From: CABZJG01 sp965659715
GTDB lineage: Bacteria; Pseudomonadota; Alphaproteobacteria; Rhodobacterales; Rhodobacteraceae
NCBI GenBank assembly: GCA_965659715.1
Contig: CBFHXE010000030.1
Location: 1-26,657 of the forward strand
DNA length: 26,657 nucleotides
Direction of reading: 5' to 3'
The position numbers and the translations under genes were made by a program. The notes under the pieces were generated by a model. The model ran no database searches. It saw only the letters and a program-made list of their open reading frames with translations, and was not told the origin of the DNA. Of this stretch, positions 1-6,675 are shown piece after piece; the first letter of the stretch is position 1, and every line of letters starts with the position of its first letter.

Positions 1-417
1 TCACTGGCCACGCTACCGCTGTTTTGGGCAAGCTATCAACTCACTGGCTTTGGCGGCGTCCTTTTATGCACCCCTGCAATATTTTTCTTAGGATGGTGGG
101 CCACGGCCAACTATATCCGCGCCGCCGCATCCCATGATCCCTCAGAAGTGGTGATTGACGAGGTGGCCGGACAATGGATTGCCCTGCTGCCCCTTGCTTT
201 TATGATGTCGCTCTCAAACACGCAGACCGGCGCGCTCTGGCCGGAATGGGTCGCCGCCTTTGTGCTGTTTCGTCTGTTTGATATCACAAAACCCGGGCCA
301 ATTGGCTGGGCCGACAGACGCGATGACGCCCTGGGGGTCATGCTCGACGACTGTATCGCAGGCGTTTTGGCCGCGGTTGGCGTCGTGATCGTGATCTTTA
401 CGCGACAAGGACTATAG
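1..417 (+). CDS. pgpA: Phosphatidylglycerophosphatase A (5' end cut off)
   Basis: PgpA removes the phosphate from phosphatidylglycerophosphate to give phosphatidylglycerol at the inner membrane. The reading frame is open from base 1, so the true start lies to the left. The visible part has hydrophobic segments, the acidic motif VVIDEVAGQW, then the family block FRLFDITKPGPIGWADR followed by GVMLDDCIAG, whose clustered aspartates are the expected metal and phosphate ligands. The protein ends with a hydrophobic helix. The ATG at 148 is internal and is not the start, because family sequence continues upstream of it. The stop (TAG, 415-417) lies 4 bases before the next gene, so the two are probably co-transcribed. 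Family assignment is firm. Confidence 0.93.
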   Translation, partial: SLATLPLFWASYQLTGFGGVLLCTPAIFFLGWWATANYIRAAASHDPSEVVIDEVAGQWIALLPLAFMMSLSNTQTGALWPEWVAAFVLFRLFDITKPGPIGWADRRDDALGVMLDDCIAGVLAAVGVVIVIFTRQGL

Positions 418-421
418 CCCC

Positions 422-892
422 ATGCGCAAGACAATTTTACAATTGGCAACACAGGCAAAGCGAAAGATTGCGGTCGCTGAAAGCTGTACCGGCGGGATGC
501 TGGCTGCGGCGCTGACCGACCTGCCCGGATCATCGGCCATCTTCGAGCGCGGTTTTGTGACCTATTCCAATGCAGCCAAAATTGAACTGCTGGGCGTATC
601 GGTGGATACTTTGGCGCGCCACGGGGCGGTTTCAGAGCCGGTGGCCAAAGACATGGCGCGCGGCGCGCTTGACCGCTCAGGCGGCGATATTGCGCTTTCG
701 ATTACGGGCATCGCCGGGCCGGGCGGCAGCGATCATAAACCCGAAGGGCGGGTCTGCTTTGGGCTCGCCATCTCTGGCGGCACCGTGACCAGTGAAACCA
801 TTGATTTTGGCGCAAAAGGCCGCGATGCGGTCCGCATCGCCGCCCGTGATTACGCCATGGGGATACTCATTCAGGCGCTACAAAAGAATTGA
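422..892 (+). CDS. pncC: CinA C-terminal-type nicotinamide-nucleotide amidohydrolase (PncC family)
   Basis: A 156-aa stand-alone CinA C-terminal domain protein. The family deamidates nicotinamide mononucleotide to nicotinic acid mononucleotide in NAD recycling. The diagnostic start AESCTGGMLAAAL with a downstream VTYSNAAK and the GIAGPGGS loop are all present. There is no N-terminal molybdopterin-like domain, which fits the short bacterial form. An AAGGA-type ribosome site lies about 10 bases before the ATG, inside the end of pgpA. The pgpA-cinA pairing is, as I recall, common in Rhodobacteraceae. The enzymatic role is inferred from the family; some members are only annotated as competence/damage-inducible protein. 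Confidence 0.9.
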   Translation: MRKTILQLATQAKRKIAVAESCTGGMLAAALTDLPGSSAIFERGFVTYSNAAKIELLGVSVDTLARHGAVSEPVAKDMARGALDRSGGDIALSITGIAGPGGSDHKPEGRVCFGLAISGGTVTSETIDFGAKGRDAVRIAARDYAMGILIQALQKN

Positions 893-1053
893 TCTTCCGC
901 CACTTTTTTCATCTTTTCTGATTTTTTTTGCACAAATTTTATGCTTTTTGTGTCTAGCCCCTCATCTGAGCGCTCCATTTAACAGCAATTGCTTTGTTTT
1001 TGATCGCTTTTAGGGTTTTTCCGCTGAAAAACGTATCTAGGAGGATCAATCAA
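893..1053. promoter_or_regulatory. Candidate ammonium-transporter promoter/operator region
   Basis: This 161-base gap is very T-rich. It carries the inverted repeat CACAAA (931-936) / TTTGTG (947-952) and a perfect 10-bp palindrome AGCAATTGCT (984-993). No sigma-54 -24/-12 element (GG-N10-GC) was recognised, although amt genes are often under nitrogen control. The palindrome lies 60 bases before the transporter start and could be an operator. No intrinsic terminator for the upstream pair is evident. This is a pattern-only assignment. Confidence 0.35.
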
Positions 1054-2235
1054 ATGAACGGAGCGGACACCGCTTGGATTATCGTCGCCACAGCACTTGT
1101 GCTGTTTATGACATTGCCGGGGCTTGCCCTTTTCTATGGCGGGCTGGTGCGCGCGCGCAATGTGCTAAGCGTATTTATGCATTGCTACGCAATTGCCTGC
1201 CTGATGAGCGTGCTGTGGCTCGCCTTTGGCTATTCAATTGCCTTTGGCAGTGGCACCAGCGGCTACTGGGGCGGCTTGGACAAAATGTTCCTGTCCGGCG
1301 TGACAACCGACAGCCTGAGCGGCACCCTACCTGAAGTTCTGTTCTTTGCTTTTCAGATGACCTTTGCGATCATCACACCGGCACTGATTGTGGGCGCATA
1401 TGTTGAACGCGTGGGTTTTGCTTTTGTGCTGACCTTCTCGGGCCTCTGGATGCTGCTGTGCTATGCACCTGTGGTGCACTGGATTTGGGGCGGCGGCATG
1501 TTAGCTGATGGCGGTATTCTGGGCGCTATTGGTGTCAGAGATTTTGCCGGCGGCATTGTTGTGCACGAAACAGCTGGTCTGGCCGCTTTGGTCTTGGCGT
1601 TTTTTCTGGGCGCCCGCAAAAACAAAACCACACCGCCGCACAATCCCGGCTATGTCATGATCGGCGCGGCAATGCTATGGGTTGGCTGGTTCGGCTTTAA
1701 CGGCGGCTCGCAGCTGGCCGCAGATGGCGGCGCGGCGATGGCACTGACCGTGACGCATATATCCGCAGCCACAGCCTCATTGACATGGGCCGCTTGGGAG
1801 CGGTTCAAGTATGGCAAAGCCTCTTTGGTCGGTTTGGTGACAGGTACGATTGCCGGCTTGGCCTCAATTACACCAGCCTCTGGGTTCGTCGGCCCTGTCG
1901 AAGCGCTTATCATCGGCACAATCGCTGGCGTGCTCTGCCAAGAAGGCGTGAATGTGGTGCGCAATGTGCTGAAGATTGATGATACGTTGGACGTCTTCGC
2001 AGTGCATGGCATTGGCGGTATCTTCGGCACTATTATGATTGCCGTTTTCGGCGCCGGCGCATGGGCCGCGCAACTGGGCGGTCTGGTCATCGTCGGTATA
2101 TTCACCGTCATTGTCACGACTATCTTAATTAAGGTTGTCGGAGCCTTCACCCAGCTGCGCGTGGATGAAGAAACCGAAACCAACGGGCTAGATCTTAGTG
2201 TCCACGGCGAACGTGCCTATGACATGAGCAGCTAA
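1054..2235 (+). CDS. amt: Ammonium transporter (Amt/MEP/Rh family)
   Basis: A 393-aa inner-membrane channel for ammonium/ammonia with about 11 membrane helices. Conserved features include the first-helix block GLALFYGGLVRARN, the phenylalanine gate in QMTFAIITPAL, DFAGGIVVHETAG with the first pore histidine, WFGFNGGS, and the second pore histidine in VFAVHGIGG. The start was placed at ATG 1054 because AGGAGG (1039-1044) lies 9 bases upstream; an in-frame ATG at 994 has no such site and adds residues unlike the family. No glnK/PII gene is adjacent, which is unusual for bacterial amt. An intrinsic terminator follows. It may recapture ammonia released by the amine-degrading genes further along (inference). 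Confidence 0.95.
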   Translation: MNGADTAWIIVATALVLFMTLPGLALFYGGLVRARNVLSVFMHCYAIACLMSVLWLAFGYSIAFGSGTSGYWGGLDKMFLSGVTTDSLSGTLPEVLFFAFQMTFAIITPALIVGAYVERVGFAFVLTFSGLWMLLCYAPVVHWIWGGGMLADGGILGAIGVRDFAGGIVVHETAGLAALVLAFFLGARKNKTTPPHNPGYVMIGAAMLWVGWFGFNGGSQLAADGGAAMALTVTHISAATASLTWAAWERFKYGKASLVGLVTGTIAGLASITPASGFVGPVEALIIGTIAGVLCQEGVNVVRNVLKIDDTLDVFAVHGIGGIFGTIMIAVFGAGAWAAQLGGLVIVGIFTVIVTTILIKVVGAFTQLRVDEETETNGLDLSVHGERAYDMSS

Positions 2236-2260
2236 CACCTCTCCTGTGTGGAAACTAGAT

Positions 2261-2291
2261 GGCGCGCAGCTTGCTCTGCGCGCCCTTTTTT
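2261..2291 (+). terminator. Rho-independent terminator after amt
   Basis: A perfect 9-bp GC-rich stem, GGCGCGCAG (2261-2269) and CTGCGCGCC (2276-2284), with a 6-base loop, is followed by a run of six T (2286-2291). It starts 25 bases after the amt stop. The T-run overlaps the stop codon of the convergent RatA-like gene, so the two transcripts end face to face. Confidence 0.9.
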
Positions 2292-2736
2292 ATGGCCTGT
2301 AAAGCTCTGCTGCCCTGCGCTCAAAGGCCCGCACGATGCGCAGCATGGCCTCATTGAACACCACCCCGATGATGCCCTGCAAAAGGGCATTTTTAAATTC
2401 AAAGTCGACAAAGAAATCCACTTCGCAGCCTTCCCCATCGGGCCGGAATGCCCAATGCGAGCGCATATAGCGAAATGGCCCGTCCAGATATTCGGTTTCA
2501 ATTTTCAATGCATCGGGGAAAAGCGTCACCCGGCTGCCAAAGCGTTCGCGAAAAACCTTAAAGCTGATCACCAGATCGGCCTCGATGATCTCACCCTCGG
2601 GCTGCGGTTGGCGCGATCGGATACGCGCCGCTGAACACCACGGCAAAAATTGCGGATAGCTGCCCACATCCGCCACAAGGGCATACATCTGCTCGGCAGT
2701 ATAGGAAAGACGCTTGGTTTCGGAATGTTTTGGCAT
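2290..2736 (-). CDS. RatA/COQ10-type START-domain protein
   Basis: A small START/polyketide-cyclase-fold protein of about 148 aa. Relatives are annotated either as ubiquinone-binding COQ10 chaperones or as the RatA ribosome-association toxin; alphaproteobacterial copies are mostly thought to act in ubiquinone trafficking. Family features are HSETKRLSYTAEQMYALVADV, YPQFLPWC, and the closing FEFKNALLQGIIGVVFNEAM. The ATG at 2736 is preferred over the GTG eight codons upstream because homologues begin just before HSET. No strong ribosome site is visible for either start. The gene faces amt and shares the terminator region. The choice between toxin and ubiquinone role cannot be made from this sequence. 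Confidence 0.87.
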   Translation of the reverse strand: MPKHSETKRLSYTAEQMYALVADVGSYPQFLPWCSAARIRSRQPQPEGEIIEADLVISFKVFRERFGSRVTLFPDALKIETEYLDGPFRYMRSHWAFRPDGEGCEVDFFVDFEFKNALLQGIIGVVFNEAMLRIVRAFERRAAELYRP

Positions 2737-2809
2737 TGAGTTTCTTTTTGGGCGTGACACTTGCGCCTGAATACGTATTGTTGAGCGGGAAAATCAAGAG
2801 GGTACCATA

Positions 2810-3346
2810 GTGCAGCGTCCTTATGTCATCGATGAAATGATTTCGGCAAAAACAATTGCTGCACGGGTGGAAGAGCTTTGCCGCGAAATCCATAATGAGT
2901 TCAACGGCACTGACAAGCTCATTGTGGTCGGCCTGCTGCGCGGCTCATTCGTCTTTATTGCCGACCTTGTGCGGGAGCTGGATTTGCCGGTCGAAGTGGA
3001 TTTCCTCGAGGCGTCTTCTTATGGCGACGGGATGGAAAGTTCGCGCGAGGTGCGGATTTTAAAAGACCTACGTGGTGCGATCGAAGGCCGTGATGTTTTG
3101 GTGGTCGAAGATATTGTTGATACTGGTTTCACCCTCAGCCATGTTATTGGCCTGCTCAAATCGCGCGGACCCGCCCGAATGAAATCCATTGCATTGCTGG
3201 ATAAACCTTCACGGCGTGAAGTGTCGATCAAAGCCGATTGGACAGGGTTTGAAATTCCTGATGAATTCGTGGTGGGCTACGGCATTGACTATGCCCAGCG
3301 CAATCGAAACCTCGGCTTTATTGGCAAGGTGCGTTTTACGGGCTGA
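2810..3346 (+). CDS. hpt: Hypoxanthine phosphoribosyltransferase
   Basis: A 178-aa cytoplasmic purine-salvage enzyme that joins hypoxanthine (and probably guanine) to PRPP. The PRPP-binding signature VLVVEDIVDTGFTL is intact, as are the flexible-loop block EASSYGDGM and the base-site motifs DKPSRR and EFVVGYGIDY. It starts at GTG 2810; the site AAGAGGG (2796-2802) lies 7 bases upstream and supports this unusual start. It is divergent from the RatA-like gene, with about 73 bases for both promoters. Its stop lies 10 bases from the convergent exporter gene, with no terminator visible between them. Confidence 0.95.
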   Translation: MQRPYVIDEMISAKTIAARVEELCREIHNEFNGTDKLIVVGLLRGSFVFIADLVRELDLPVEVDFLEASSYGDGMESSREVRILKDLRGAIEGRDVLVVEDIVDTGFTLSHVIGLLKSRGPARMKSIALLDKPSRREVSIKADWTGFEIPDEFVVGYGIDYAQRNRNLGFIGKVRFTG

Positions 3347-3356
3347 GCGCCCCAGA

Positions 3357-4205
3357 TCACAGACCTAAATATGCGATAGAGGCAAACACCATGGCGGCAG
3401 CAGCCCATTGGCCCGGACGCATCGCTTCTTTCAAAAAAGCCCATGCCAGAATAATCGTCACCATCCCAAAGGTCGAGGCCGCAACCGATGCATATTCAGG
3501 TTGGCTTAAAGCGCCGGCTTGAAGCACAAGACCCAGCGCCAAAGCATCAAGCGCCGCAATCAGCGCCAAAAGCGGAAGCGCCGCGCGCGGCGGCCTTTGT
3601 AATCCGCCGCTGCGCAGCACAACAAGGCAGATCACCACAAAAGCTACGCAGCGGGTCACAAGGTTCAACGCCAGCGGATGGCCGCTAGAAACCGCCTGCT
3701 GGCCAAAAATAAACGTAAACGCAAAGCCTGCAGCAGAGAGGGAGGCCCAAAGGACCGCTTTGCCCCTGTCGGTTTGAGCAGCGCTTTGTGGTTTTTCCGA
3801 CAGCGCCACCACCAACCCGACACCGGCCACCACAGCCCCAACAGCCACCCAATCACTTAAAGGGGCCGGTGTTGAAAACACCGAAGACCAGGCCACTGAA
3901 ATAACCGGATACGCCCCAATGATCGGAGCCACCAAGCGCACAGGACCAATTTCAAACGCCCGGTAGAGGCTGAATGAAGCCACCGCAAAGGTCAGCCCAG
4001 AGAGAACAGAAAGCCCTAAACCTTGGCTATTGATTGTGAAATCAGCCTCGGGCATAATCAGCAAGACCAGAACCAAAAGCAGCATACTAAGAGCCAGAAC
4101 AGAGCTGAGCGCAGTGCTGGTGCCCATTCGCTGCGTCACCTGACGCACCAAAAGATCATGCACGCCCCATGATAAGGCGGCGAAAATTCCAAAAAAAACA
4201 CTCAT
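3357..4205 (-). CDS. DMT-superfamily EamA-type transporter
   Basis: A 282-aa integral inner-membrane protein with about 10 predicted helices built from two EamA repeats. The first opens with FGIFAALSWGVHDLLVRQV; the second follows the linker SEKPQSAAQTDRGKAVLWASLSAAGFAF. The PVISVAWSSVF block and the C-terminal helix FLKEAMRPGQWAAAAMVFASI are typical. Members export amino acids, purines or other metabolites, or import small solutes; the substrate is not readable here. Upstream there is no clear Shine-Dalgarno site. A TATACT hexamer about 22 bases before the ATG may be a -10 box giving a very short leader. The gene lies just downstream of the DUF1989-GcvT gene but is probably a separate unit. 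Confidence 0.87.
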   Translation of the reverse strand: MSVFFGIFAALSWGVHDLLVRQVTQRMGTSTALSSVLALSMLLLVLVLLIMPEADFTINSQGLGLSVLSGLTFAVASFSLYRAFEIGPVRLVAPIIGAYPVISVAWSSVFSTPAPLSDWVAVGAVVAGVGLVVALSEKPQSAAQTDRGKAVLWASLSAAGFAFTFIFGQQAVSSGHPLALNLVTRCVAFVVICLVVLRSGGLQRPPRAALPLLALIAALDALALGLVLQAGALSQPEYASVAASTFGMVTIILAWAFLKEAMRPGQWAAAAMVFASIAYLGL

Positions 4206-4272
4206 CGAAGATGTGTACCGCTTATAGTATAATAGCCCTTATCTGCCGCAGCGCGGGCTTTGTCATCCCCGA

Positions 4273-6663
4273 TCACACTTGGGCAGGCTCTGCCGGCGCG
4301 TAATTGCCTTTGACCCGTTCTTTTTTAGGATCAAAATGCGGAAACGAGACAATCGTTGCGCTGAGCCGCAGCTGATCACCATCCAATCGGCCGACCTCGA
4401 CCTCGGTGCCGATCTCGGCATGGGCGATATCAAGGCGGGCCAAAGCAATCACTTTGCCCAGAACCGGCGATTTAAGCGCGGATGTGACTTCGCCAATTTG
4501 CGGCTTGCCAATATGCACGCAATCACCGGGTGTGGGCACCACACCGCCGCTCAGCTCAAGCCCGACCAGTTTCTTTTGCGGATGCGCCTTGCGCCGCTCA
4601 AGCGCAGCGCGGCCGATGAAATCATCGGTTTTGCTTTTTAGCGGCACAGCAAAGCCAATACCGGCTTCCATCGGGTCGGTTTGATCATCAAATTCCGATC
4701 CGGCGAAAATAAGCCCCGCTTCAATGCGCACCATATCCAACGCCCCTAGACCAAGAGGCACCATCCCATGCGGCGCGCCGGCTTGCCAAATGGCGTCAAA
4801 AATCTGTGTGGCATCTTTGGGGTGGCAAAATACTTCATAGCCCAGCTCGCCGGAATAGCCGGTGCGGCTGACCACCGCAGAGGGGCCATGAAAATCGCCA
4901 AGCCGCCCGACCGTCAGGCGGAACCACGGCAGCTCCTCTACGGTTGGCTGATGCGGCGGCGTCCAGATGATGTCTTTTAGGATATCGCGCGACTTCGGGC
5001 CCTGCACGGCGACGTTGCAATGATGATCGGTCGAGCTGCGCACCCAGACATTCATGCCGCGCTCTTGCGCTTGTTTGCGCAGCCAAAGGCCCGATTGGTC
5101 ATTGCCGCCGATCCAGCGAAAATTGGTCTCGCCCAGACGAAACACTGTGCCGTCGTCAATCATACCGCCATGCTCATAACACATGGCCGTATAGGAAATG
5201 CCGCCCACCGGAATTTTTTTGACATCGCGGGTCACGCAGAGCTGCATCAACGCCTCGGCGTCCGGGCCGGTGACCTCATATTTGCGCAGCGGCGAAAGAT
5301 CCATAATCACCGCCCGCTCGCGCGCGGCCCAGTATTCGGCAATGCTGCCATGGTTGGTCATATCTTGGGGCAACCAGTAGCCAGCATATTCGACAAAGTT
5401 GCGCGTGTGCCGCGCAAAACAGTCATGAAAGCCGGTTTTTTTCGTTTCTTCCATATCAGCCCCCGGGGTTTTGCGCCATCCAATCGAGCGCTTGAAATCT
5501 TCGGATTTCTTGTAGGTGCGAACCTGAATATCGGTCGGGTTCCAGCCGTTTGCAGGATCAATATCACATGGACAAGCCGTTGATATACATACCAAATCAG
5601 TCAAAGCTCTGAGCAGGACATAATCCCCCGGACGCGAATATGGCTCATCCATCGAAATCGCGTGCGTGTCATCCAAAATCGTGTTGAAAAAGAAGTTGAT
5701 TGCCGGCCAACCGACCCTCGGGCGAACGTCATAGGCAGCCAGTTCGCGGGTGATATTATCCGAGCAATTTATATGCCCCGGATAGCCCAGATCTTCATAA
5801 TAGCGCGCGGTGCAGGCCAGCCCAAAGGTATCATGGCGGCCCACAGTATCTTGCACAATCTCGACCAGCGGCTCTTGATCGACGGAAAAATATTTCGCGT
5901 GCAGGCCCGGTGCAGGATAGAGCGATCCCATCAACGAACGGGTGGTTGTCGGATCAATGTCGCGCTCAAGCCCGCTGTCGAGCGCGCGCCGGGAAAAGGC
6001 TTGAAAATCACTGCATTCACGGCCCTGAACGTCCACGACCTGAATAAATTCTCCGGCTTTGACCTCATACGGCTTTGCCTCACCCGGCTGGATATTAATA
6101 TCCACCAAAGGGTCCGCCAGAGGGTCGGGGATGAGCGCATCGCCTTTGCGCATCAACGGCGTAAGCCGTTTGACAAACAGCACGATCTCGCTCGGGGCCC
6201 ATTGCTCATCCGCCTCCATCGCGCCGCCAGCGGCGCAGACAATCAAAAGCCCATCCTGCGCGGCGGTAAAACTTGCCGTATCACCCGGGCGTGAGCCTTC
6301 GGCAAAGACAAGCGTGCCATCTGCCTGCGCCAGATCAAAACCGGCCTTGTCGAGCGCAGAAATGACTTGCCGGCCCGATGCATGCTGCAAAAGCGAGGCT
6401 TTAAGCCCCGAAGGATTGCGCCCGCCTTTGGCGCCAATCATGCCGGCATCCGAGCGCCGGTCCGGGGCAAAAAACACCATCTCTGCAGGCTGCAGGCCTT
6501 CTGTATCCTGTAGCGTAATTTGGTCGCCGGCAAAAATCGGCACAGCGCGGCTGCCGCCACCCGGAATTGGGTGGCGCTCGACCCCAGCAGGCAGCACCGG
6601 AAGGCCCGGTGTACTCACCCCTGAAATTGATTTGGGTTTTGGAAATACCGTTTGCTCGGTCAT
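4273..6663 (-). CDS. DUF1989-GcvT fusion, putative tetrahydrofolate-dependent demethylase/aminomethyltransferase
   Basis: A 796-aa two-part protein. Residues 1-170 look like a degenerate copy of the DUF1989 (urea-carboxylase-associated) fold. Residues about 195-385 are a clear DUF1989 domain, with HDTFG, GHINCSDNI, AINFFFN, PGDYVLL and the cysteine motif STACPCD. Residues about 415-775 are a full glycine-cleavage T domain, with the GGMIDDGTVFR aspartates and the folate-site block RTGYSGELGYEVF. DmdA (DMSP demethylase) and dimethylglycine/sarcosine dehydrogenases use the same T fold to move a methyl or methylene group to tetrahydrofolate. ATG 6663 is preferred over the adjacent TTG because GGGAGGG lies 5 bases upstream. 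It is the last gene of the betaine-class transporter operon, 12 bases after the permease stop. The reaction is inferred; DUF1989 has no settled function. Confidence 0.85.
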   Translation of the reverse strand: MTEQTVFPKPKSISGVSTPGLPVLPAGVERHPIPGGGSRAVPIFAGDQITLQDTEGLQPAEMVFFAPDRRSDAGMIGAKGGRNPSGLKASLLQHASGRQVISALDKAGFDLAQADGTLVFAEGSRPGDTASFTAAQDGLLIVCAAGGAMEADEQWAPSEIVLFVKRLTPLMRKGDALIPDPLADPLVDINIQPGEAKPYEVKAGEFIQVVDVQGRECSDFQAFSRRALDSGLERDIDPTTTRSLMGSLYPAPGLHAKYFSVDQEPLVEIVQDTVGRHDTFGLACTARYYEDLGYPGHINCSDNITRELAAYDVRPRVGWPAINFFFNTILDDTHAISMDEPYSRPGDYVLLRALTDLVCISTACPCDIDPANGWNPTDIQVRTYKKSEDFKRSIGWRKTPGADMEETKKTGFHDCFARHTRNFVEYAGYWLPQDMTNHGSIAEYWAARERAVIMDLSPLRKYEVTGPDAEALMQLCVTRDVKKIPVGGISYTAMCYEHGGMIDDGTVFRLGETNFRWIGGNDQSGLWLRKQAQERGMNVWVRSSTDHHCNVAVQGPKSRDILKDIIWTPPHQPTVEELPWFRLTVGRLGDFHGPSAVVSRTGYSGELGYEVFCHPKDATQIFDAIWQAGAPHGMVPLGLGALDMVRIEAGLIFAGSEFDDQTDPMEAGIGFAVPLKSKTDDFIGRAALERRKAHPQKKLVGLELSGGVVPTPGDCVHIGKPQIGEVTSALKSPVLGKVIALARLDIAHAEIGTEVEVGRLDGDQLRLSATIVSFPHFDPKKERVKGNYAPAEPAQV

Positions 6664-6675
6664 CAAATCCCTCCC

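Noticed and set aside
893..1053. Sigma-54 (-24/-12) promoter before amt
   Set aside because: The T-rich region contains TTTGCAC but no GG element at the correct distance.
1650..2183. 177-codon minus-strand open frame inside amt
   Set aside because: Threonine/proline-rich shadow of the transporter helices; the sense frame is unambiguous.
4206..4272. Possible terminator after the DUF1989-GcvT gene
   Set aside because: Only weak 4-5 bp stems (GCCC/GGGC, CCGC/GCGG) without a T-run on the transcribed strand, so no terminator is claimed.
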